DNA of 25,553 nucleotides. Source: DATFJZ01 sp034660495 (lineage in GTDB: Bacteria > Desulfobacterota > Desulfobacteria > Desulfobacterales > Desulfobacteraceae). Positions 16,401-23,395 of this stretch are shown one piece after another. How positions within the stretch are numbered: the first letter of the stretch is position 1; each line of letters begins with the position of its first letter. The position numbers and the translations under genes are program-made. The DNA is taken from contig JAYEJJ010000038.1 of the NCBI GenBank assembly GCA_034660495.1, positions 1 through 25,553 of the forward strand, read 5' to 3'. The notes beneath the pieces are model-generated. The model worked only from the letters and a program-made list of their open reading frames with translations, did no database searches and was not told the origin of the DNA.

Positions 16401-19400
16401 TTCATTTTTAAACACCACCATTATTTTGCCGGGAAATTTTTCAGCCGCCTCTTTCATAAGATCTGCCCGCTTTATGATGAGTTTCATGGCATCATCAAAA
16501 TCCAGCATCCCGCTGCAGAACAGGGCGGTATATTCACCAATGCTGTGACCGATGAAAAAGTCCGGGGAAAATCCGCCGGCATTGAGTTTGTCAAACAGGG
16601 CTGCTGAAGACAGAAATACAGCCGGCTGGGTGTTTTCCGTGAGGTTGAGGCGGTCATCTGTATTGAACATGATATCCAATAATGAATATCCTCTTTTTTC
16701 AACAAAAATGGCTTCTCCCCGGTCAAGGATCTGCTTGATGTCAGGGTCATGGTGGTAAAGCACCTTCATCATGCCGGGCCGCTGGGCCCCCTGGCCGGAT
16801 AACAGGGCGACCATGCGCTGTTTGTTTCCCTTAAGGTCTGCAGAATACGGGGTTCTGTCTCTGCTCTGTCTGTTTTCTTTCATCTGGGGGGTACCTGTTT
16901 CAGATATTATGGTATTTGGTTTATCTGATCCTGAATAAACGGGTTCTTTTATTTCTTTAACTGGCTCTTTTATGGTTTCCTTGTCCTGACGGGGACCGGA
17001 TAAGTGGTCTTCCTGCCCTGCGTGAGCACTGGATTCTTCTATTCGCTCCTGCTTTGGTGTGACGTCAATGAGGTCCGCCGGCAGGGTTGAAACAATCATG
17101 TGGCAGTGGTTGCCCCCTATGCCGTTGACATTGCTTGCAAACCGCAGGGGTTTTTTGTTGACTGCGTTAGAGTCCGGATCAAATGCTCTGATTTCTTTTC
17201 CTGGTTTTAGAATCCGGCTTTCCTTCATGGTGGAGTATTCGTCCGAGTAGTTGAAATCCGGCAGCAGCTGTCTTTTTTTATTCATAAGAACCATTTTGGC
17301 AAGGGCGACAGCCGGGTTGGCTGCCTTGAAATAGCCGAACTGGGGTTTGACATTGCCGCAGGACAGTTCATGGTCAAAGGATTTTTCAATCACCTGTTTT
17401 TCAATCATGTCCCCGAGCATATTGGAAAAGGCAAACAGATCCAGATGGGTGATTTCATGTTTTGGGATACCGCTTCTGCAATAGCAGTCACTGATGGTGG
17501 AAACAAAGGTCTGCTCTGACGGGGCAAGAAGGTGATCCGGGGCGCTGGATTTGATTGCGGTCTGGTTGATCTCGGCGTAGATCTCCATGTTGTTTTCTCT
17601 GGCTTTCTTGTACGTGGTAATCACGTGAATGGCGGCCCCTTCACCCATGACATACCCGTCCGCCCTGGAGTCAAAGAAGTTGCACTCGCTTCGGGATAAA
17701 AGTCCCAGGCGCTTGAATGCCATTAAAACAGCAGGAAACAGGTTGGCATCCACGCCGCCGGCCAGGGCAAAGTCCAGATCTTTAAAGGCAACACTTCTGG
17801 CTGCGTTTTTTATGGCGACGACGGCTGAGGCGCAGGACGCGTCAATTACATAATTGGTCCCGTTTAGACCAAAATGGTTGGCAATTCTTCCGGATATGAT
17901 ATTGGAGAGGAGCCCTGGCGTGGTATCTTCATTGTTTTCCGGGATTCTCTGCCGGATCTGTTCTACCAGCTTTTCTGCAATTTCCGCGCTTTTTTCCGAC
18001 GCAAGAGCGCGGCTGTTTTTTATGATGTCTGCCAGAAGTAATTTTCTGACCCGGAGGATATTTTTGTTCTGGCGCTCGCCAGAGATTGTGCCGAGGATAA
18101 CCCCGATCTTGTTTCCTTTGGACAGGTGAGGGGCAAGCCCGGAAGTTGAAATGGCTTTATCTGCTGCCTCCAGTCCGTAAAGCTGGCCCTTTTCAATGGA
18201 CCGCACGGTTTTAGGCGGCATTCTGTATTTGGCGTTGTTGAATTTGAAATCTTGAATTACCCCGGCCTGTACCATGGGAATGTGGTAGATGGATTTGTCT
18301 CCCATGGCAGCGTAGGATTTGTTGGAAAAAATATCTTCCGGAACAGGGGAAAGCTGCTTTTCGCCGGTGGTGAGTTTTTCCCAGAAGGCATCAATGCTGT
18401 CTGCGCCGGGAAGCATTACGCTCAGGCCTGCAATAACAATTCTGTCATCATTGAAATCATAATCGGGATCATCAAAAATCGAGCGTTTAACAGGAAAATA
18501 ATTTACGGTTAGTTCTTCAACCAGAATATGGTAGTTGATGCCGCCAAATCCATAGGAACTGACAGCGGCTTTTCTGGACGAGGTGCAGGCCTTTATTTTT
18601 AGGTGATCCTTATCTGATACCTGGTCATTGGTGACGGCAGGCGGATGGCAATTTTCTGAAGCAAGAGGGGGTACACAGGATTCATCCCTGTCCCATTTTT
18701 CAGGCTGGGTGACAATGTAAAGGGGCGAGTCTTCAATATCATGGTTTTTTGACAGGGTTTCAAAATTGGCGTTGGGAGGAATGATTCCTTTTTTAACTGC
18801 CAGAATGGCCTTCATCAGACCGGCAGCACCGGCAGCTCCCAAAAGATGGCCGATCTGGGATTTTACCGAGCTGATCCCTGTTTTCCTGCTGGTGTAAAAC
18901 TGCTTTAATGTTTCAAGCTCAGCCTGGTCTCCCATAATGGTGGATGTGCCGTGGGCCTCAATAAAGCGGACGTCTTCTGGTTTTACCTCTGATTTGAGTT
19001 TTTCATAGCATCTTTTAAGACAGAGCAGCTGTCCTTCGGGGTTGGGGGCGGCAATGGCCTTGCCCCGGCCGTCAGAGCTTGACCCAATGCTTTTGATGAT
19101 GCCGTGGATATTGTCTTTGTCCCGGAGGGCATCCTTCATCCGTTTTAACACAAAGACACTTGCCCCTTCGCCCAGGATAAACCCGCCGGCCCGCTCATCA
19201 AAGGGAAAGGAGCCTTCAGCTGAAAGGGCGCCCATTTTGCAGAAGCCGATAAAGGTTTCCGGGGCCAGGTGGGTATTGACACCGCCCACAAGGACCTGGT
19301 CGGATTCCCCGGACAAAAGCGCATCACATCCTGCCTCCAGGGCGGCAAAAGAGGACGCACAGGCAGCGTCCACCACATAGTTTTCTCCCCGGATACCCAG

Positions 19401-22103
19401 ATGCCGGGCGATTCTGGATGCTTCAATATTGAGAAGCATGCCGTGAACCGGGTCGTACCCCGGGTTATTGCCTTCCATTCCCTTTTGAAGATCTGCGGTG
19501 AGATTTTCTTTTTCTGAGGGGGAAAGGGCCTGAAAGCTGTCGTTTTTTTCCAGCATGGCAAGGACTTCAGGAAAATGATATTTAAACTGAAGCTCATTTC
19601 CCAGTTCATTGCCAAGGCAGGTGGCAATGACCACGGATACTTTTTCAGGGTCTCTGCAGGAAAATCTTAAATCCGCTCCCAGGCAGCCGGCATCTTCCAC
19701 GGCCTGGTAGGCGGCTTCAAGAAGAATCTGCTGGCTCCTGGAAATCTTTGCTGTTTTTTCACTGGTATAGCCAAACCGTTCCTGGTCAAATTCAAAATTC
19801 TCAATCAGCCCGGCAATTTTGGTATAGGATTTGTCTTCGGCCTTTTTGTCAGGATCGTAATACAGGCGTTTGTCCATGCGGGAATCGGGCATTTCCTTGA
19901 TAAAATATTTTTTGTCAAGGATGTTTTCCCATAATTGCCCGGGACTGTCTGAACCTGGCAGTATACATCCCATACCGATGACGGCAATTTCATCGTTGAT
20001 CTGATTTTTATCAGAGGAAAAAATTTCAAGCATGGCCAGGTTGTTGAAGAGCAGGTCTTTGGTATTGAAGAATCGGTCGTGGATGTCTTTGATCAAAAGG
20101 GGTCCTTTAAAGAAGGCAAGGCTGTCTCCCACCAGAAAATTGCCGTGTTTCTGATGTTCTTTTCCTTCAAAATAATGATAGTTTTCCGGTCCGGGATGGT
20201 TAAAGTCCGGCAGAAACCCTTTGGCGCCAATGAGAAGGGAGCCGATATTTTTTTTTTCAAACGCCCTTTTTTTGACCTCAAGTTTTTCTTTTTTCCGGAT
20301 CATCTCCTTTTCCGTCTCAATCATCATTTTTGCAAAGTCAGTGGGGGCCGTTCGTGAAGCAAGACCTACTGTGGTGCCAATGACCATGGTTTCATTTTCT
20401 CTTGAAATGATTTCCTGGTACTGCTTTGTCATGCTCTGTGTATCCACAATTTCTTTGGAAAACAGATAGGCGCTGCCCACCTGAATTCCTATTTTTGCGC
20501 CTTTGGCTGCCAGATGCGAGGCAAAGCCTGAAATAAAGCAGGATGCAAAACAGGTGGAAATCCCTCCGGCAAAGATCAGGGTAAGCGTTGACAGGTCTGT
20601 TTTGTCATGATCCTCTGAACGGGTTTCAAGCAGTTTTGAAACCGCCGCTTCCCAGAGTACAAGGCTTGTTAAGGCGCCTACGTGGCCGCCGGCTTCTGTG
20701 CCTTCAAAGATAAACCCGGTACATCCGTTTTTTTTGGCATTTTCCATCATGGAGACAGAGGGGGTGTGAAGATAGGTCCGGGTTCCGTTTTTTTCAAGAT
20801 CCAGCACCTGGGAAGGGACCCCGCCAGCAAAAAGGGCAAAGGGGATCTTATATTTTTTGACCATGGCAAAGTGTTGTTCAACCGCAGGATTGAATGCTTC
20901 AATCCCGACAAGGCCTGCACCGCAGGTTTTGACTTTACTGGTTCCTTTTTTCAGCATGTCATCGGCCAGGTGTTCGGGAAGGCTGCCCACGGCAAAAAAG
21001 GGAAGGGCGCCGGCCTCAAGTACCTGGGAGGCAAATTCCGGATTGTCGCTGATATTGGCCATGGGGCCCTGAATCAGAGGAAGGGCTGTACCGTGCGCCT
21101 CTGCCAGAGGCGATCCAGGTTTTACCGGGTCAAATTCATCCACATGGTTTAAAAGTTCACCGGTATAGGTGAAAAAGGAAGCAATGATCTCTTTAAGATC
21201 GGTTGATTCCTTGACAAAATCCTTTGAAAACAGGGCATCCTGACCCAGATAAAAAAGGGACTGAACGCTTGAAACCTCCTGGTTGTCCAGGGCAGTGATG
21301 TTTTCCTTGATGTCCTGGTAGATTTCTTTTTCTGCATTTTTCTGATCTGACACCACCAGCGCTTTTTCCTTGAGGTCTTTTGCAATTTTAGTTCCCAGCT
21401 TGGCAAATACCCGGTAGAGGATGTCACTGTTGATTTTAATTTCAAGGGAGTCGCTTTCATAAATGTCTTTAAGCAGTTTTCTGAAATTATCTGCAACCGG
21501 GGATTGATCCGCCAGCCATACCTGGCTGTCCAATACCACGCCGCTGGTGCCCGCAGCAAACATGCCGGCTGCTGTATGCCGGCCTACCCCGCCGTGGATG
21601 AAAAACGGCAGGGGGCTGTTTTTCAGATACCACTGCATCAGAATAAACGAAGAGTACTTTGACACCCGTCCCCCTGCCTCGTTGCCTTTGAGAATCAGAA
21701 AATGGGGAGATATGGCTTTTATTTTGTCATTGATGTTGATATCCCGGATTTCAAGGGCGGTTTTGCTATGGGAAAGGTTTGAAAAATCACCAGGCTGATC
21801 ATTTTTCCCAAATGGCGTGACAAGAAGTTCTAGGTTGACCGGAGCATTTTTTGAAATGGTTCTGATCATATCTTTGTCATGGCTGCCCAGTCGGATGCCA
21901 AACAGGATATTTTTTTTTGAAAGCCCTTCAATGGTTTCCATGATCTTGTCTTTTGACAGAAATTCCGCATTAAAAACCGGCAGGCCGCCGGCGTTAAATA
22001 TCTGGGTGAAAAACTTTATACTCATGGTTTTTACAGGATTGTAAACCATTAACGGCAGTTTTGAGTTGATCAGTCTTGTCAGCATATATATCTTATACTC
22101 CAT
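10449..22103 (-). CDS. Giant multidomain fatty acid/polyketide synthase (PUFA-synthase-like)
   Basis: A 3884-aa iterative-type synthase. Domains by residue: NPD-like 1 (10-215; EAGGR, R146), NPD-like 2 (315-650; EAGGH, H474; PfaD/enoyl-reductase-like), KS1 (705-1140; C915, H1051, H1086), KS2 (1219-1675; C1424, both His motifs absent), AT (1763-2052; GHSIGEYTA S1854, H1960), KS3 (2157-2667; C2409, H2557, H2597), carrier domains (2777-2843, 2893-2961; GIDTVKQVEIF, T2810 and T2927 at the phosphopantetheine site), KR (3040-3510; TGGAGGI at 3300-3306, Y3480) and DH double hotdog (3600-3870; H3609, D3786). There is no thioesterase. It combines PfaD-, PfaC- and PfaA-like parts in one chain, so a long-chain fatty acid or polyene product is inferred. 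The ORF is uninterrupted. The ATG at 22103 lacks a good RBS; ATG 22085 with GGAG ahead is an alternative. A candidate sigma-54 promoter lies upstream, and a PPTase lies 2 kb downstream on the same strand. Confidence 0.93.
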   Translation of the reverse strand: MEYKIYMLTRLINSKLPLMVYNPVKTMSIKFFTQIFNAGGLPVFNAEFLSKDKIMETIEGLSKKNILFGIRLGSHDKDMIRTISKNAPVNLELLVTPFGKNDQPGDFSNLSHSKTALEIRDININDKIKAISPHFLILKGNEAGGRVSKYSSFILMQWYLKNSPLPFFIHGGVGRHTAAGMFAAGTSGVVLDSQVWLADQSPVADNFRKLLKDIYESDSLEIKINSDILYRVFAKLGTKIAKDLKEKALVVSDQKNAEKEIYQDIKENITALDNQEVSSVQSLFYLGQDALFSKDFVKESTDLKEIIASFFTYTGELLNHVDEFDPVKPGSPLAEAHGTALPLIQGPMANISDNPEFASQVLEAGALPFFAVGSLPEHLADDMLKKGTSKVKTCGAGLVGIEAFNPAVEQHFAMVKKYKIPFALFAGGVPSQVLDLEKNGTRTYLHTPSVSMMENAKKNGCTGFIFEGTEAGGHVGALTSLVLWEAAVSKLLETRSEDHDKTDLSTLTLIFAGGISTCFASCFISGFASHLAAKGAKIGIQVGSAYLFSKEIVDTQSMTKQYQEIISRENETMVIGTTVGLASRTAPTDFAKMMIETEKEMIRKKEKLEVKKRAFEKKNIGSLLIGAKGFLPDFNHPGPENYHYFEGKEHQKHGNFLVGDSLAFFKGPLLIKDIHDRFFNTKDLLFNNLAMLEIFSSDKNQINDEIAVIGMGCILPGSDSPGQLWENILDKKYFIKEMPDSRMDKRLYYDPDKKAEDKSYTKIAGLIENFEFDQERFGYTSEKTAKISRSQQILLEAAYQAVEDAGCLGADLRFSCRDPEKVSVVIATCLGNELGNELQFKYHFPEVLAMLEKNDSFQALSPSEKENLTADLQKGMEGNNPGYDPVHGMLLNIEASRIARHLGIRGENYVVDAACASSFAALEAGCDALLSGESDQVLVGGVNTHLAPETFIGFCKMGALSAEGSFPFDERAGGFILGEGASVFVLKRMKDALRDKDNIHGIIKSIGSSSDGRGKAIAAPNPEGQLLCLKRCYEKLKSEVKPEDVRFIEAHGTSTIMGDQAELETLKQFYTSRKTGISSVKSQIGHLLGAAGAAGLMKAILAVKKGIIPPNANFETLSKNHDIEDSPLYIVTQPEKWDRDESCVPPLASENCHPPAVTNDQVSDKDHLKIKACTSSRKAAVSSYGFGGINYHILVEELTVNYFPVKRSIFDDPDYDFNDDRIVIAGLSVMLPGADSIDAFWEKLTTGEKQLSPVPEDIFSNKSYAAMGDKSIYHIPMVQAGVIQDFKFNNAKYRMPPKTVRSIEKGQLYGLEAADKAISTSGLAPHLSKGNKIGVILGTISGERQNKNILRVRKLLLADIIKNSRALASEKSAEIAEKLVEQIRQRIPENNEDTTPGLLSNIISGRIANHFGLNGTNYVIDASCASAVVAIKNAARSVAFKDLDFALAGGVDANLFPAVLMAFKRLGLLSRSECNFFDSRADGYVMGEGAAIHVITTYKKARENNMEIYAEINQTAIKSSAPDHLLAPSEQTFVSTISDCYCRSGIPKHEITHLDLFAFSNMLGDMIEKQVIEKSFDHELSCGNVKPQFGYFKAANPAVALAKMVLMNKKRQLLPDFNYSDEYSTMKESRILKPGKEIRAFDPDSNAVNKKPLRFASNVNGIGGNHCHMIVSTLPADLIDVTPKQERIEESSAHAGQEDHLSGPRQDKETIKEPVKEIKEPVYSGSDKPNTIISETGTPQMKENRQSRDRTPYSADLKGNKQRMVALLSGQGAQRPGMMKVLYHHDPDIKQILDRGEAIFVEKRGYSLLDIMFNTDDRLNLTENTQPAVFLSSAALFDKLNAGGFSPDFFIGHSIGEYTALFCSGMLDFDDAMKLIIKRADLMKEAAEKFPGKIMVVFKNEKETASLIRKSDLSDIYITNKNSENQTAVSGNASAIDDFCSFLSVKNTVYKKLNLSCAFHTPLFREAGEKLREYLAKITFNEVEFSRIISNVTAAPYPEDRRAVKDLLAKQITSPVEFIKSIEQVYQSGKTHYIEIGPSRLLSNLLKNINIAQYQNAVTIDVKKGEIESFEECISYLKSFSSIFTRSRADVSPAGQDRTRMLSDQPLKIETQGSPGLDFLNFKQNNADLAEKLLYEEYLKQKQQAALDAVEKFSFNTEKIVIAGVSVGLPGKTRKVFNPDNFDRILEGNNFIEPLTIEEKHKIADKNITRLFKQPDGNARVVEITKTEDVIQLAGQLGYFDLTEEYGIKSQYDISMSLAVAAGIEALKDAGIPLVMQYKQSASGRQMIPDGFALPREMQNDTGVIITSLFPSTETIVNEMEKYLYDRFYLKPYEEFENIYFYLMENIKDITVKETITDWFFKIKSRKRKDLEVYKFDRNLLANFCPLGSAHLAQLIRAKGPNTLISSACASTTQAIGVAEDWIRVGRCRRVIVVGGENATSAAQNQWIGSGFLALGAATVKKRVSEAAKPFDKARNGTIVGSGAVGLVIENESTVKARGMNGQAEILGTHMANSAYHTYKIDVAHMTNEMTRFIEQVEKRHNLNKKDYVGNLLFMSHETYTPARGGSADAEVSALKATFNNYLKQIFISNTKGFTGHTLGAAIEDVVMVKALQKRQAPPIANLTDIPENFRELNFSSKKEENIEYGLHLAAGFGSHLAFLFVKRIEENHFDLNALNTCSIEYQQWLKKITRSETPELKLIDNTLCVIAGQDAEKIETLTPAAQNQADFDQSTPAATAEDSVTEKAPSLPEKTGADITAAGENREKESSDAELPEANFGVKIKEIIAEQTDYTMDMLEDDLDLEADFGIDTVKQVEIFAKAASFFGFSVPDDLKLRDLNTIAKLTQYISNKGAGGSDTPPQAESRTTAPDTQTTEEPPKPMGEKKQVPGLKGQGPIEKVKEIIGDQTGYTMDMLEDDLDLEADLGIDTVKQVEIFARAASFFGFSVPDDLRLKDLNTIAKLSQYIEKMTATDDTPPDDTPPEGGRPDASETENTEKKGSDHREPEVRENKGEDAVDPLAPVKRLVIRTKPAPLPGSAMSPDQTKPADRVDLKNKTFIVTADSHGFAEKISEKIKEKQGRIILIGKGPSMDFQMDLTDISSMEEETARLKEKHPDINGFIHLAALDAFFDEQPSDPEKKSGSPHTGNLTARSITEEDALNMGFKSVFVLIKGLFQELDTKDSIIATLTFDSVIFPYMTGCGPIYPHFAALAGLLKTVNKEMTDTLVKIVDFSFDQNHQDTAEPRNESRRSVIADTFINELLSGDKRAEAGYRNNTRHVLSMKQRSAEKNKSIIKEGATMLVTGGAGGITYEIIKQVVNHYRIHLIILDINDIYKMDEKYLKNNVSQPEIMAMVKADQPEARPLEVKNAADRIMLVRKSVKNIEYLKSMGVEVNYHVADVTDYQAVKQVVDQHQSIDGVFHAAGMEMSQFIPKKELKAFERVVDVKVKGMLNLLRAMENRDYSYFFTFSSVTARFGNEGQVDYTAANDFLSKALFREKQRHPNRNYKVYAWTAWSGTGMATNPTVMKVLQERGIQFLPMDQGVKFFMADLLDREELEMVFSGFDYDFDRDKVLGDPDDPEFPFLDQMISRNKTEAVFSRTLDLDRDLFLNDHAMADVPVFLGATGIETLAEAAADLGDIPGHLVKLSDFSIPYGIKMLKGRPKELTITATQKEKGVFECRISSQFKNPQGIAMGDPTLHYQGKVHFSDHPLKPEKIQLSEFNGVTFDGEHSDIVYHPNRLFMKGLFETITEVNSFDGQVLVTTVKDSSTKEFFKKNTTPNFQTPAVIMDAMFQTGGLFEFFTTSRTVLPYKIKDLEFYRKVQKNQEYYCITTKTGTSEETNSYSLKLCDKKGNLFILIEEFEMVKLNMLEKEDRISHRVSYKALSSV
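13206..13771 (-). repeat. Direct repeat encoding tandem carrier domains
   Basis: Positions 13206-13420 and 13557-13771 are direct copies offset by 351 bases (117 residues), each encoding one carrier domain. They share long identical runs (for example the segment encoding FFGFSVPDDL) but differ at many third positions, so the duplication is old enough to have accumulated silent changes. The linker between them is Pro/Thr/Glu-rich. Homologous exchange between the copies could change the number of carrier domains in frame. Confidence 0.85.
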
Positions 22104-22155
22104 TTTTTAGGTGATTTTTATGGGCCGGACCGGATACCCCATTAAAAGTACTCTA

Positions 22156-22171
22156 ATCAAAATCTGTGCCA
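22156..22171 (-). promoter_or_regulatory. Candidate sigma-54 promoter of the synthase gene
   Basis: On the minus strand this reads TGGCACAGATTTTGAT. It matches the sigma-54 consensus TGGCAC-N5-TTGCA/T at every defined base except the C of the -12 GC, which is A. The spacing between the -24 GG and the -12 position is correct. It lies about 55 bases ahead of the synthase ATG and points toward it. No activator site was identified. A 10-base palindrome (TGCCATGGCA, 22168-22177) overlaps its upstream edge. Confidence 0.4.
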
Positions 22172-22388
22172 TGGCAGACTAAAATATATATATATTTGAA
22201 ATATTGGGAGATTTCTATGAAGATCAGGAAATTTTAAAATAAGATCTGATTTTATATGTGCATTTTATGCATACCAGGTATACTTCAAATGTCAATTTGA
22301 TTTTGTGTGTTGGAAGAATAATCAGGTGGGATATTGAGCCCATTGTTGAGAAAGCTGTAATTAGATTTGATATTTTTGGAAAACTGGT
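22172..22388. other. AT-rich gap upstream of the synthase
   Basis: No gene is supported. The stretch contains an alternating AT run (22182-22195) and is otherwise AT-rich and unstructured to my eye. It may hold activator sites for the synthase promoter. The open frames here are short and do not resemble any family I know. Confidence 0.4.
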
Positions 22389-22490
22389 TTATAAAATGAA
22401 TTCTATTTCATTGATATCATCCAGGCATAGGTGTTCTCCAGCACCAAATGGAACATAGGCCCGAGCGATTTGACGTGATGATTTGGTCAA
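22389..22490 (-). pseudogene. Cytochrome P450 heme-loop remnant
   Basis: The minus-strand frame reads SSRQIARAYVPFGAGEHLCL. This matches the P450 heme-binding loop F-G-x-G-x-H-x-C-x-G, with the usual aromatic-x-P-F-G entry and the axial Cys; the final Gly is Asp here. The frame ends ten codons later, so the rest of the C-terminus is lost, and nothing P450-like precedes it because the MCP remnant begins at 22483 on the other strand. It is a fragment of about 30 codons. The motif is distinctive but short. Confidence 0.45.
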
Positions 22491-22793
22491 TCAGAAAAGA
22501 TCCCGTGAGGTACAGCGCACAGCAAAAGAAATTTTCCAGTTTGTGTCAAAGGATATTGTTGATCAGCGCCGTATGGCAAATATGGCCGGCCTTGTCGTTT
22601 CCCTGTCAGTGATTGTGATCCTGTTAAGTGTTGTTGTTATACGATCCGTAACCGGTCCTTTAAACAAGACGATCACCATGCTTAAAGATATTGCAGAATG
22701 ACTCAGAGCAGTGGTCAGGTCAATGCCAGTGATGAGGACTTGACACGGTTGTCTGAAAAGCTCAACGAGATGGTGGGCAGATTCAAGGTTTAA
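22483..22793 (+). pseudogene. Methyl-accepting chemotaxis protein with internal deletion
   Basis: The first frame (22483-22701) has a membrane helix (LVVSLSVIVILLSVVVI) and the start of a HAMP domain (GPLNKTITMLKDIAE), the usual end of an MCP transmembrane region. It stops in TGA at 22699-22701. One frame over (from 22698) the sequence resumes as SSGQVNASDEDLTRLSEKL and ends EMVGRFKV-stop at 22791-22793, the standard MCP C-terminus. The whole signalling coiled coil between them, about 350 residues, is missing. The N-terminal sensor is also gone: only a TTG opens the frame and no RBS is seen. This is a collapsed gene, not a functional receptor. Confidence 0.8.
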
Positions 22794-22834
22794 AGGGCGG
22801 TGAAAAAATCGATAAGACAGACCGGAGAGCAAAT

Positions 22835-23395
22835 ATGACATTTACCTGTCAAGAGCAGAAAACATGTGATGTACTGGTTATCGGAGGTGGCGGTGCCGGA
22901 TTGAGGGCCGCCATTGCAGCGGCATCGGCCGGCGCGGATGTCCTGATGGTGTCAAAGACACGGATGGGATATGCAAGCAACACCTATCTGTCCAAGGCCA
23001 TTGTGGCCTCATCGGGATGGGGGACCCCAGAGGACAGCAGTGATGTCCATAAAGAAGACACCCGGGCCGGCGGGCGGTATTTGAATGATCCGGAAATGGT
23101 GGCCCGGTTTACCGAAAAAATCCGGTCGGAAACCCGACAGCTCATGGCATGGGGTGCTGCTTTTGGATGCGATGAGGGTGGCATACCCAAAGTCCTCAAA
23201 GTACCGGGACATACCTACGCCCGCCATCTGTTTGGGAAAAACCTGAAGGGCAGCGACCTGGCGCTGCCCTTGAGACGCAAAGCCCTAGAAAAGGGGGTCC
23301 GGTTCCAGGAACGGTATTTTGTAACCTCACTGCTGCTGTCAAAAAGAGAAATCTGCGGAGCCACTGCCGTATCTCTTGACGGAGGTAAGCCATGA
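22835..23395 (+). CDS. Truncated FAD-binding flavoprotein (succinate dehydrogenase/fumarate reductase A-like)
   Basis: A 186-aa N-terminal part of an FAD-dependent oxidoreductase. Residues 13-44 form the dinucleotide-binding fold (DVLVIGGGGAGLRAAIAAA, GADVLMVSK), followed by a Ser/Thr-rich FAD loop (TYLSKAIVASSG) and the 'D-x-x-D-x-x-x-D-T-x-x-G-G-x-x-L-N-D-P' block typical of fumarate reductase/aspartate oxidase flavoproteins. Full-length relatives are about 530-600 aa, so the capping, catalytic and C-terminal parts are missing. The start is good (GGAGAG seven bases ahead). The stop overlaps the Uma2 start (ATGA at 23392-23395), and the Uma2 RBS (GGAGG) lies in its last codons. This suggests truncation by arrival of the Uma2 unit. 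It is probably inactive. Confidence 0.75.
   Translation: MTFTCQEQKTCDVLVIGGGGAGLRAAIAAASAGADVLMVSKTRMGYASNTYLSKAIVASSGWGTPEDSSDVHKEDTRAGGRYLNDPEMVARFTEKIRSETRQLMAWGAAFGCDEGGIPKVLKVPGHTYARHLFGKNLKGSDLALPLRRKALEKGVRFQERYFVTSLLLSKREICGATAVSLDGGKP

Noticed and set aside
20682..21152. 156-codon plus-strand frame within the synthase
   Set aside because: Antisense shadow of the NPD2 domain; no start context and no recognisable protein features.
22182..22195. Alternating AT run as a replication origin or curved-DNA element
   Set aside because: Too short and isolated; no DnaA boxes or iterons nearby.
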